A DNA stretch of 31,849 nucleotides from Actinobacteria bacterium UBA3086 (GTDB taxonomy: Bacteria > Actinomycetota > Coriobacteriia > Anaerosomatales > UBA3086): positions 10,081-41,929 of the forward strand of contig DFBG01000091.1 in NCBI GenBank assembly GCA_002367305.1, in the 5' to 3' direction. The notes beneath the pieces were generated by a model, which worked only from the letters and a program-made list of their open reading frames with translations, was not told the origin of the DNA and made no database searches. How positions within the stretch are numbered: the first letter of the stretch is position 1; each line of letters opens with the position of its first letter. This document shows, one piece after another, positions 14,707-22,284 of the stretch. Both the position numbers and the translations under genes were made by a program.

Positions 14707-15632
14707 CGACCCCACCTCTTGCGCTGACGCTCGAGCACCAGATCCGCCGCGAGGTTGATCGCGAAGGTCACTGCGAACAGAACAAGGCCTGTGGCGAAGA
14801 GGATCGAGTAGTGCAGTCCGCCACGAACGACCTCTCCCATCTCGGCTGCGATCGTTCCTGGCATGGTGCGCACCGAGACGAACGGGTCGCCCGGAATGAT
14901 CCCGGCGTTACCCGCGAGCATGAGAACGACCATCGTCTCACCGATCGCGCGACCCATGCCCAGCATCGTGGCGGCGAAGATGCCCGACGAAGCTGCAGGG
15001 AGGACCACCTTGAGAACCGTTTGCCAGCGCGTGTTGCCGAGCGCCGCCGACCCCTGTCGGAGTGCATCAGGGACTGCGTGCAACGCGTCCTCCGATATCG
15101 AGACGATCGTGGGAAGCACCATGATGCCGACTACAACGCCGGCTGTGAACGCGGTCAGACCCGTGTCGAGACCGAGGATGTCCTTCACCGCGGGAACGAG
15201 CAGTGCGATGCCGAGCAGTCCGTAGACGACGGAGGGAATGGCCGCCATGAACTCGATGATCGACTTCGAGATCTCCTTGACACGCCCCGTGGCGAACTCG
15301 GAGATATACACCGCCGATGCCACCCCAAGGGGTACGGCGGTCAGTAGGGCGACGATCGTCACCCATGCGGTACCCGCCATCATGGGGACGAAACCGAACT
15401 GCTCGTTGTCGGATGTCGGGTACCAACTGTCGCCGGTGAGCATGGTCAGCAGGCCGACCTCACCGAGCGCGCGCGAAGCGTTGAGGAGCAAGAATGATGC
15501 GATGGCCGCCAGGATCAGAATGGCGGCCCAGCCGGATGCGTGTATGAGACCCGAGGCAACAGCCTCGGCCGTGCGGCGGATCGCCGCACGGCCGGACCGG
15601 TCTCTCGAATCGATGAGAGATCCTATTGACAT
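14703..15632 (-). CDS. pstC: Phosphate ABC transporter permease PstC
   Basis: 309 residues, six membrane segments. Begins with a hydrophilic stretch of about 30 residues, then the first helix. After it comes a periplasmic part with SWYPTSDNEQFGFVPMMAGT, as in other PstC proteins. The core stretches AVYISEFATGRVKE and AAIPSVVYGLLGIALLVPAV are diagnostic, and the EAA loop is DALHAVPDALRQGSAALGNT, followed by LGMGRAIGETMVVLMLAGNA. The ATG at 15632 has GGAG upstream. The pstS stop is 12 bases upstream, so pstS, pstC, pstA and pstB form one operon in the usual order. Its TGA overlaps the pstA ATG as ATGA. Confidence 0.96.
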   Translation of the reverse strand: MSIGSLIDSRDRSGRAAIRRTAEAVASGLIHASGWAAILILAAIASFLLLNASRALGEVGLLTMLTGDSWYPTSDNEQFGFVPMMAGTAWVTIVALLTAVPLGVASAVYISEFATGRVKEISKSIIEFMAAIPSVVYGLLGIALLVPAVKDILGLDTGLTAFTAGVVVGIMVLPTIVSISEDALHAVPDALRQGSAALGNTRWQTVLKVVLPAASSGIFAATMLGMGRAIGETMVVLMLAGNAGIIPGDPFVSVRTMPGTIAAEMGEVVRGGLHYSILFATGLVLFAVTFAINLAADLVLERQRKRWGR

Positions 15633-15644
15633 GAATGCTCCAAC

Positions 15645-16520
15645 CTAGCCGAGCGGAACAAAGCCCTGGTCCTCGACGATTCTCTGACCCTCGGAACCGG
15701 TGATCCACTCCAGATACGCGGCAGCCGCCCCAGTGGGCTCACCGTCGCTGTACATGTACAGTGCGCGGGAGATCGGGTACTCATCAGCGAGCACGGCCTC
15801 TACTGACGCGGCCGTGCCGTCGACCTCGAGCACCGAGACTGCATCCGTGATGTAGCCGACACCGATGTAGCCGATCGCGGCCTCGTTACCGGCAGTTTCA
15901 TCGACGATCGCCTGATTGGACACGAGGAGCCGGGCCTCCCTGGCGTACTCCGCATCCTCTCCGACAACAGCCTCTTTGAAGAACTCATAGGTTCCTGAGG
16001 AACTGTCACGCGAGAGCAGGACGATGTCCATGTCGTCGCCACCGAGCCCGCTCCAGTTGGTGATCTCGCCGCGGTAGATCGCGCTTATCTCTTCCGTGCT
16101 GAGCGCGCCGACCGGGTTGGCGGGGTTAACCACGACGGCGATACCGTCGCGAGCAACGGTGTGCTCGAACGGCTCGACTCCAACCGACTCAGCCGAGTCC
16201 ACTTCCGAGTCTTTGATGCGACGTGACGCGTTGGCAAAGTCGGTGGTCCCATTGATGAGACCGGCGATACCGGTACCAGAGCCACCGCCCTTGACCGTGA
16301 TCATGACGCCGGGGTTCTGGTCCATGAACTCCTCGGCCCACGCTTGGCCCATGTTCACGATCGTGTCTGAGCCTTCGACGTTGATGACGCCGATGAGCTC
16401 GTCGCTCGAACCGTCGGCAGCGCCACTCGATCCGTTGTTCGTCCCGCACCCAGTCAGCGCAAGTGTGCCGACGAACAGCAGTGCGGACAGCGCACCTACC
16501 GTGAATTTCGTTGTCTTCAA
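15645..16520 (-). CDS. pstS: Phosphate-binding lipoprotein PstS
   Basis: 291 residues. The N-terminus is a lipoprotein signal: a Lys-rich start, a hydrophobic stretch, and the lipobox LALTGC, with Cys at about residue 25, so the protein is anchored to the outer face of the membrane. Phosphate-ligand regions include VEGSDTIVNMGQAWAEEF, TVKGGGSGTGIAGLINGTTD and LLSRDSSSGTYEFF. Captures phosphate and hands it to PstC-PstA. The start is taken as TTG at 16520, since it has GGAGCAGG at good spacing and gives a normal signal peptide; the frame is open to 16577 with no better start. Divergent from phoP, with PHO-box-like repeats between, so it is expected to be induced by phosphate starvation. Confidence 0.95.
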   Translation of the reverse strand: MKTTKFTVGALSALLFVGTLALTGCGTNNGSSGAADGSSDELIGVINVEGSDTIVNMGQAWAEEFMDQNPGVMITVKGGGSGTGIAGLINGTTDFANASRRIKDSEVDSAESVGVEPFEHTVARDGIAVVVNPANPVGALSTEEISAIYRGEITNWSGLGGDDMDIVLLSRDSSSGTYEFFKEAVVGEDAEYAREARLLVSNQAIVDETAGNEAAIGYIGVGYITDAVSVLEVDGTAASVEAVLADEYPISRALYMYSDGEPTGAAAAYLEWITGSEGQRIVEDQGFVPLG

Positions 16521-16618
16521 AGTCCTGCTCCCTAAAATCGATTGCCCAGAGCGGCGGTTCCTTGTCCGCCACTGCAACGCATCCTAGTGACCCAGACCAC
16601 TCCATTGGTTGCAGGAGC

Positions 16619-16655
16619 GTTACAGCTGCGTACACTTTTGTGACATTTGTGTTAA
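16619..16655. promoter_or_regulatory. PHO-box-like direct repeats between pstS and phoP
   Basis: Four spaced elements, read on the plus strand: GTTACA (16619), GTACAC (16630), GTGACA (16640) and GTGTTA (16649). On the minus strand these read TAACAC, TGTCAC, GTGTAC and TGTAAC, resembling tandem PhoP/PhoB half sites about one helical turn apart (11, 10 and 9 bases). They lie about 100 bases upstream of pstS and 80-115 bases upstream of phoP, so one PhoP-bound region could serve both. On the minus strand TAGGAT (16585-16590) is a possible pstS -10 box. On the plus strand TTGCAG-N16-TACACT (16609-16636) could be a phoP promoter. Binding is inferred from pattern and gene context. Confidence 0.45.
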
Positions 16656-16732
16656 ATAAACTTGAATTCACCGCGTCCTGTGCGATGATGTGCCCACGCA
16701 CGAGAACTCAACTCTCGGAGGTACGAGCCGTC

Positions 16733-17449
16733 ATGGCGCATGTACTCGTAGTGGAAGACGACCCGATCATCAGACAGACCGTTGAGTACGCCTTGAGAAG
16801 GGCGGGATTCGATGTCTCGTCAAGCGAGAACGGGGACCAGGCGCTCGAGCAGTTCCACGCCCAGAAACCCGACCTGATCCTGCTCGACCTGATGTTGCCC
16901 GGACGGGACGGTTACTCCATAGCCCAGGAAGTCCGTCGCACCGACAAAGACGTCGCCATCATCATGGTGACGGCGCTCGACCAAGAGCGCGACAAGATCC
17001 GCGGACTCGACGCCGGAGCCGACGACTACATGACCAAGCCGTTCTCCATGGAGGAACTCCTCGCCCGGGTGCGCGCCAACCTGCGGCGCGTCAAGCAACG
17101 AGAGGTTCTTCAAGTCGATGAGATCATCAACACGGGAGACCTCATAATCGAGCCATCCCAGGTGCGCGTCACGGTTGCCGGAGTCCCCGTGAAGCTGCGG
17201 CTCAAGGAGTTCCAGTTGCTCGTGACGCTGGCCAGCAACGCGGGATCTCTCATGACTCGCCAATCGCTCGCCGAGCAAGTCTGGGGCTATGAGTTCCTGC
17301 ACACGTCCCGCACGATCGACGTGCACATCCGTCGGCTGCGACAGGCCCTAGAGGAGCTGTCGGCCTTCAGCTACGTCCACACGATCCACGGCATGGGATA
17401 TCGCTTTGACGCCATCCCCAAAACTGATATCGAGGTACCGTCCACATGA
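16733..17449 (+). CDS. phoP: Phosphate-regulon response regulator, OmpR/PhoB family
   Basis: 238 residues. The receiver domain (about 1-118) has the acidic pair in VLVVEDDPIIRQT, the phosphoacceptor Asp52 in LILLDLMLPGRDG, the switch Thr in IIMVTALDQERD and the conserved Lys in DYMTKPFSMEELLARVRA. The C-terminal winged helix (about 132-230) has KLRLKEFQLLVTLASNAGSL, then VWGYEFLHTSRTIDVHIRRL and YVHTIHGMGYRF, typical of OmpR/PhoB DNA-binding domains. GGAGG lies 11 bases before the ATG at 16733, slightly long spacing. Its stop overlaps the phoR start as ATGA. Divergence from pstS identifies it as the phosphate regulator; PhoP or PhoB are equivalent names. Confidence 0.93.
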   Translation: MAHVLVVEDDPIIRQTVEYALRRAGFDVSSSENGDQALEQFHAQKPDLILLDLMLPGRDGYSIAQEVRRTDKDVAIIMVTALDQERDKIRGLDAGADDYMTKPFSMEELLARVRANLRRVKQREVLQVDEIINTGDLIIEPSQVRVTVAGVPVKLRLKEFQLLVTLASNAGSLMTRQSLAEQVWGYEFLHTSRTIDVHIRRLRQALEELSAFSYVHTIHGMGYRFDAIPKTDIEVPST

Positions 17450-19209
17450 GTCACATCGGCGCACGCATAGCTCGGTCATACGGATTCCGACTGACCATCG
17501 GCTACGTTCTGGTGGTCACGGTGCTCGCCGCGGCATGGGCATGGAGCCTCTTCTCACCGCTCACCGAGGTGGCCGTCGAGCAACAGACACGGCATCTGGA
17601 GTCCATCGCACAAGCCGGGACTATGGTCGTCGCCGACTCGGATGCGTCGCTTGAGGAGACCGTCGATCGATTCGTGGCCCACTCCGATCTGCGCATGACC
17701 GTCGTGCGCGCAGATGGCACTGTCATCGCCGACTCCGCCGAGAATCCGGAGCTCATGGAGAACCACGGAGATCGCCCGGAGGTGATCGACGCCTTGGCAG
17801 GCTCAACCGGATCCGACAGCCGCACGAGCGTGACGCAGGATGTGGAGCAGCTCTACGTCGCCGTGCCGACGTCGATCGACGGCGAACTCGCAGCCCTGAG
17901 ACTCTCACAGCCCATCGAGGACATCCACACCATCGCGGCAGACTCACGTCGCACCGGCCTGCTCGTTCTCGCCGTCGCTCTCGTGGTGGCACTCCTCATC
18001 AGCCTCAGGATCGCTACCGCGGCGGCGAGCCAGATCCGTGGGCTCTCAAACGCAGCCGAGTCAATGGCGGCCGGTGATCTGGACTGCCGTATTCCTCAGG
18101 AACGCGGTGACCTGTCCTTCCTGTCCACAGCCCTCGCCGAACTGCGCGACCAGATGCGAGACCGCATCGAGGCCCTTGATACCGAGCGCTCATACCTCCG
18201 GACCGCGCTCGACGGACTCACCGACACCGTACTCATGCTCGAGGGTGACGTCGTCCGTTTCGCCAACAGCGCCGCCTCGACCATGTTCCGTGTGCCCCCA
18301 GGAAGCATGGACGGACTCCCCCTGGAGAGATCGGGGCTCCCCGCCTCTCTCTCCGGTCACATCCGACAGCGGATCGACACGAAGCGCATCACCGCAGAGG
18401 AATGCGACCCGGATCCGACCGGTCGCTGTCTGCGCGTCACCGTCGCCCCGCTGGACATGCATGACTCCGTGCGCCGCACGATCATCTCGGTCGCCGACGT
18501 GACCGAACGTAGTCATCTGGATGCCATGCGTCAGGATTTCGTCGCCAACGCGAGCCACGAGCTCAAGACGCCGACAGCCGCGATCCAGCTGCTGGCCGAC
18601 GGCACCTCGGATGCCGCGGAGGACGGCGACGTGGATCAGGCTCTCACGTTCGCGTCTCAGATATCCTCGGAGTCCGCGCGCCTGAGCCGACTCGTCAAGG
18701 ACCTGCTCGACCTCTCGCGGCTGGAGACCACTCCTTCATCGGATGGCATCACCAACATCCGAGACGCTGTGGACAACGCCGTCGTCGCGCATCGCATCTC
18801 GGCCGACCATCAAGGCCTGGACGTTGAAGTGGATGACGCCGACGTGATCGACCAGGACCTGTTCGCCCGTGCGGACAGCACCGACGTCGCTGTCGCGTTG
18901 GACAACCTGCTCGACAACGCCATCAAGTACACCGAGTCCGGCAAGATCACCGTCTCGCTCTCAGCCGATGAGGATCACGCCCGCGTGGCCGTGTCGGACA
19001 CCGGGATAGGCATCCCCACCGACGACCTCCCCCGCATCTTCGAGCGCTTCTACCGTGTCGACCGCGCTCGCTCGCGTGCGAGTGGAGGCACGGGTCTGGG
19101 ACTGTCACTCGTGCGGAACGTGGCCGAGCGCGCCGGAGGGTCGGTCGAGATCACGTCGCAGCCCGGCGAAGGCAGCACATTCACGCTGATACTGCCAAGG
19201 GCTCTCTGA
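17446..19209 (+). CDS. phoR: Phosphate-regulon sensor histidine kinase
   Basis: 587 residues. TM1 at about residues 14-36, an extracytoplasmic domain to about 167, TM2 at about 169-189 (TGLLVLAVALVVALLISL). Then a HAMP segment (about 190-245), a PAS-like region (about 255-360), the HisKA box FVANASHELKTPTAAIQ with phospho-acceptor His371, and the HATPase domain with N box LDNLLDNAIKYTESG, G1 VSDTGIGIPTDD, F box IFERFYRVDRARSR and G2 GGTGLGLSLVRNVAERAG. This is the standard Gram-positive PhoR architecture. Position next to phoP with an ATGA overlap, and opposite pstSCAB, supports phosphate sensing. In E. coli signalling passes through PstB and PhoU; here PhoU is not in the window. It converges on the receiver gene at 19217 with only seven bases between stops. 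Confidence 0.93.
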   Translation: MSHIGARIARSYGFRLTIGYVLVVTVLAAAWAWSLFSPLTEVAVEQQTRHLESIAQAGTMVVADSDASLEETVDRFVAHSDLRMTVVRADGTVIADSAENPELMENHGDRPEVIDALAGSTGSDSRTSVTQDVEQLYVAVPTSIDGELAALRLSQPIEDIHTIAADSRRTGLLVLAVALVVALLISLRIATAAASQIRGLSNAAESMAAGDLDCRIPQERGDLSFLSTALAELRDQMRDRIEALDTERSYLRTALDGLTDTVLMLEGDVVRFANSAASTMFRVPPGSMDGLPLERSGLPASLSGHIRQRIDTKRITAEECDPDPTGRCLRVTVAPLDMHDSVRRTIISVADVTERSHLDAMRQDFVANASHELKTPTAAIQLLADGTSDAAEDGDVDQALTFASQISSESARLSRLVKDLLDLSRLETTPSSDGITNIRDAVDNAVVAHRISADHQGLDVEVDDADVIDQDLFARADSTDVAVALDNLLDNAIKYTESGKITVSLSADEDHARVAVSDTGIGIPTDDLPRIFERFYRVDRARSRASGGTGLGLSLVRNVAERAGGSVEITSQPGEGSTFTLILPRAL

Positions 19210-19216
19210 TCGGAAT

Positions 19217-19606
19217 CTAGCAGACTGTGGACCTCGACGTGTCGCTGAGCACATCGCGGACCCACCGCACGAACTCCTCGGCGGTCACGTTCTTGGGGAT
19301 GTAACCATCCGCCCCGCATCCGGCGACGATCGTCTGGAGATCCGACTCAGGCTCGGACGAATAGAGCATGACCTTCATGTCCGCATCGATATTCCGCTTG
19401 AGAACGGTGCAGATGTAGTCACCCTTGAGAGAAGGCATGTTGTAGTCGAGAAGCACGAGATCAGGCTTGGACTCGCGAACAATACGTGCGACCTCGGTCC
19501 ACTGATCACAGGTGTGCACCGTGAACCCGTTCGATCTCAGCGCGGCCGAAGCGGCACTGAGAATCAATGGCTCGTCATCTACCAGTAGTACCGTTGCCAA
19601 CGTCAT
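19217..19606 (-). CDS. Single-domain response regulator (receiver only, CheY-like)
   Basis: 129 residues, one receiver domain and no output domain. VLLVDDEPLILSAAS has the acidic pair, Asp54 in LVLLDYNMPSLKGD is the phosphoacceptor, the switch Ser is in KVMLYSSEPESD and the conserved Lys is in DGYIPKNVTAEEFVRWV. It is transcribed away from the chemotaxis operon, sharing the roughly 180-base region upstream of cheA. It could be the motor-binding CheY of the system, a phosphate sink, or a relay protein for an unlinked kinase; the sequence does not decide. The ATG at 19606 has GGGAGG about 12 bases upstream, a long spacing. Only seven bases separate it from the convergent phoR gene, with no terminator hairpin there. 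Confidence 0.85.
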   Translation of the reverse strand: MTLATVLLVDDEPLILSAASAALRSNGFTVHTCDQWTEVARIVRESKPDLVLLDYNMPSLKGDYICTVLKRNIDADMKVMLYSSEPESDLQTIVAGCGADGYIPKNVTAEEFVRWVRDVLSDTSRSTVC

Positions 19607-19653
19607 CGTCTAACTTCGCCTCCCCTAATCAAAACAGATACCTTGAGCACCCA

Positions 19654-19792
19654 CCGCGAATGCTACGTAATGAGCATCGCCGTCTCGCGGACTTCGCACC
19701 ATCGGGGAATCCCTGAATACTCACACTCCAATACCTCATGCCTCCCACAGGCATCAGGGATTACCTCGTCCAGCTTGAGGGTTTCCCCGATG
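19654..19792 (+). promoter_or_regulatory. Structured leader upstream of cheA with mutually exclusive stems (candidate translational riboregulator)
   Basis: Element A: CCGCGA (19654-19659) pairs with TCGCGG (19685-19690), and inside it ATGCT (19660-19664) pairs with AGCAT (19673-19677). Element B: 19700-19714 pairs with 19778-19792 over 15 positions with one T-T mismatch. Its 3' arm contains GAGGG (19777-19781) and ATG (19790-19792), a well-spaced ribosome site and start codon in frame with cheA. A competing perfect 9-bp stem joins 19708-19716 (AATCCCTGA) with 19754-19762 (TCAGGGATT), using the same 5' bases, and would free the site. A small hairpin ATGCCT/AGGCAT lies at 19738-19754. The pairings are seen; switching, ligand and use of this start are inferred. 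I matched it to no known riboswitch class. Confidence 0.45.
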
Positions 19793-21775
19793 CCGCCGGA
19801 TCGATGGCACCTCGATGATGTGTACAGGAGGATCCGACTGGATTGGGATGGTCGACTGATGACTGAAGAATTCGATCTCGTCGCCGAACTCGACATGCTC
19901 GCCGAGCGCCTCATGCTCGTCGATCCGAGTGATGCCGATGACATGGCCGCGCTGCGTGAGCAGTATGCGGCCCTTCTTACGTATGCCGAATCCACGGATC
20001 GCCCGGAACTCGTGGGGTCATGCGCGTATTCACTGGACATCGTCACCCGCATGCCCAAGGGTGACGGAGCACGCGAGTCTCTTTCGGATCTGGGCACGGC
20101 TCTCGTCGGCCTCCGTGACACAGCACTCGGCACCGGTCTCGCACCCTCGCGTCGCATAGGGCAGCCGGGCGCGGTCGCAGAGTCGGAGTTCACGCCAACG
20201 AAGTCCGCCCCTCTCGCCGGCGACGACGATCTGCTATCCGACTTCGTCGCACGTGCAGGTGAGTACCTCGACGATGCCGACGAGCGATTGCTGACACTCG
20301 AGCGTGAACCAGAGAACCGTGGTGCGCTCGATGCAGTGTTCCGCGCCTTCCACACGATCAAGGGAATGGCCGGCTTTCTCGCCCTCAATGCCGTCGAGGC
20401 CGTGTGTCACGAAGCCGAGGGCGTGCTCGAGGTCCCACGCAAGGAACACGTTCCCATGACGCGCGAGGACATCTCTCTCATCTTCGGTCATATCGACACC
20501 ATGCGTTCGCTCATCGGCAGCGAGACCGAGGAGCAGTCCTTGGATATGACGGACGCGAAGAGCGAATCCGAGCACGTCTCGACGGACCACAAGACGCGCG
20601 CGACGATCCGCGTCTCCGAGGACAGGCTCGACCTCCTTCTCGACACCATCGGCGAACTCGTCATCGCGGAGGCATCGGCCGGAGATACCATCCGGAAGGC
20701 GTCCGATCGCTCCGACGAGCTCGACAAACGACTCTCCCGTCTCGACAAGATCACGCGCGAACTGCAGGAGATGGCAACCTCCCTGCGTATGGTTCCCGTC
20801 AAAGCTACGTTCAACCGACTTGCGCGTCTGACTAGGGACGTAGGGACGAAATCAGGCAAACGCGTCCAGTGCACGCTTGCCGGTCAGGACACTGAGCTCG
20901 ACAAGGCTGTGGTGGATGCGATCGCAGATCCCCTCATGCATCTGGTCCGCAACGCAGTCGACCATGGAATCGAGAGCGATCCGAGTGTGCGCGAGCGTGC
21001 CGGCAAGCCCGCGACCGCAACGATCAGGCTGCACGCGAAGCAGATCGGCAGCGGCATCCAGATCAAGCTCAGCGACGACGGCCGTGGTTTCGACCTGCAG
21101 GCCATCAAGGCCAAGGCCGCGGACATGAACATCGACCTACCGGAGGACCCATCAGAGGATGACCTCCTCAATGTCCTCTTCACCCCCGGCTTCTCGACCG
21201 CCAGCCGCGTCACGGAAGTCTCCGGTCGTGGAGTGGGGCTCGATGTCGTTCGACGGGCGGTAGAAAGCCTCCGCGGCACGATCGATATCGAATCAGAACC
21301 AGGAAAGGGTACCTCTTTCACCATCCAGCTCCCCCTCACTCTCGCCATCATCGACGGCATGATCGCCCGAGTCGGCGACGAACAGTACGTCCTCCCCACG
21401 CTCTCGATCATCCGATCCGTACGTCCGGAGCCGGAGGACATCACCAACGTGCTCGATATCGGGGAGACCCTGCGTACGAACGAGGGATTCATCCCGATCG
21501 TGCGCCTCGGTCAGGTCTTCGGTGTTGAGAACGCGGAGGAAGACCTCACGAACGGCGTGGCGGTCATCGTCTCGGACGGAGATCGCAAGGCCGCCGTGTT
21601 CGTGTGCCAACTGCTGGGCCAACAGCAGACCGTCATCAAGCCTCTGTCAGACGTCATATCGGATGCGCCGGGTATTTCCGGTGGAGCGATCATGGCCGAC
21701 GGCGGAGTGGGACTCATCGTGGATATCGCCGGAATCGTTCGACTCACACTCTCGGAGGGAGTGACCCAAGCATGA
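19790..21775 (+). CDS. cheA: Chemotaxis histidine kinase CheA
   Basis: 661 residues from ATG 19790. After an unusual 140-residue N-terminal part come: P1 (Hpt), with the phosphorylated His188 in FRAFHTIKGMAGFLALN; a short acidic linker and no P2 (CheY-binding) domain; the P3 dimerisation helices from about TIRVSEDRLDLLLDTIGEL; the P4 ATPase with HLVRNAVDHGIES, LSDDGRGFD and GRGVGLDVVRRAVESLRG; and the C-terminal CheW-like P5 domain from about LTLAIIDGMIARVG. It phosphorylates receiver proteins in response to the receptor. The start is uncertain. ATG 19790 has GAGGG upstream, buried in a stem. ATG 19859 has no good ribosome site. A perfect AGGAGG at 19826-19831 is six bases before an in-frame CTG at 19838. 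The stop overlaps cheW as ATGA. Confidence 0.93.
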   Translation: MPPDRWHLDDVYRRIRLDWDGRLMTEEFDLVAELDMLAERLMLVDPSDADDMAALREQYAALLTYAESTDRPELVGSCAYSLDIVTRMPKGDGARESLSDLGTALVGLRDTALGTGLAPSRRIGQPGAVAESEFTPTKSAPLAGDDDLLSDFVARAGEYLDDADERLLTLEREPENRGALDAVFRAFHTIKGMAGFLALNAVEAVCHEAEGVLEVPRKEHVPMTREDISLIFGHIDTMRSLIGSETEEQSLDMTDAKSESEHVSTDHKTRATIRVSEDRLDLLLDTIGELVIAEASAGDTIRKASDRSDELDKRLSRLDKITRELQEMATSLRMVPVKATFNRLARLTRDVGTKSGKRVQCTLAGQDTELDKAVVDAIADPLMHLVRNAVDHGIESDPSVRERAGKPATATIRLHAKQIGSGIQIKLSDDGRGFDLQAIKAKAADMNIDLPEDPSEDDLLNVLFTPGFSTASRVTEVSGRGVGLDVVRRAVESLRGTIDIESEPGKGTSFTIQLPLTLAIIDGMIARVGDEQYVLPTLSIIRSVRPEPEDITNVLDIGETLRTNEGFIPIVRLGQVFGVENAEEDLTNGVAVIVSDGDRKAAVFVCQLLGQQQTVIKPLSDVISDAPGISGGAIMADGGVGLIVDIAGIVRLTLSEGVTQA

Positions 21776-22266
21776 TCGACAACGACACAACCATCACCGC
21801 CCCCCAGCTGCACAAGTTCCTCACCTTCAACATGGCGGATGAGAACTACGGCATCGAGGTCACCAACGTTCGCGAGATCATCGGTCTCATGAGGATCACG
21901 CGTGTACCGGGCATGCCCGATTTCATGCGTGGAGTGATCAACCTGCGTGGCCGCATCATCCCCGTCATCGACCTACGCATGCGCTTCAAAACCGGAGCCA
22001 CGCTGGACACCGAGCGCACGTGCATCATCATCGTCCAGATCCATCGAGGCGGAAATCCGATCGACGTGGGCCTCATCGTCGAAGAAGTGGCGGATGTGAT
22101 CGACCTTTCCTCGGACTCCGTGGACGCTGTCCCGGAGTTCGGGCTCAGCACTGATGCCGCGTTCCTCAGGGGCATGGGCAAGCACAACGACACCATCGTG
22201 ATACTGCTCGACATCGATGCGCTTCTCACATCGGACGAGCTGACTGCAATCCAGAACGTCACCTAG
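21772..22266 (+). CDS. cheW: Chemotaxis coupling protein CheW
   Basis: 164 residues, one CheW domain (SH3-like double barrel). HKFLTFNMADENYGIEVTNV, then VREIIGLMRITRVPGMPDFM, GVINLRGRIIPVIDLRMRF and the C-terminal VEEVADVIDLSSDSVDAVPE are the conserved blocks. It links the receptor signalling tip to the CheA P5 domain in the membrane-bound array. The ATG at 21772 overlaps the cheA stop as ATGA, with GGAGGGAG upstream. The receptor gene follows after 18 bases. A longer open frame begins upstream inside cheA but is a shadow. Length and domain are complete. Confidence 0.96.
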   Translation: MIDNDTTITAPQLHKFLTFNMADENYGIEVTNVREIIGLMRITRVPGMPDFMRGVINLRGRIIPVIDLRMRFKTGATLDTERTCIIIVQIHRGGNPIDVGLIVEEVADVIDLSSDSVDAVPEFGLSTDAAFLRGMGKHNDTIVILLDIDALLTSDELTAIQNVT

Positions 22267-22284
22267 AAAAACGGAGACATACGG

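Noticed and set aside
16553..16570. Hairpin GGCGG/CCGCC in the pstS leader as a terminator or riboswitch
   Set aside because: Only five pairs, no adjacent T-run and no alternative pairing; likely chance in GC-rich DNA.
19663..19828. Open minus-strand frame across the cheA leader with protein-like composition (GETLKLDEVIPDACGRHEVL)
   Set aside because: It has no plausible start codon outside cheA and no ribosome site. The cysteines suggest at most a decayed small gene; the inverted repeats explain the region at least as well.
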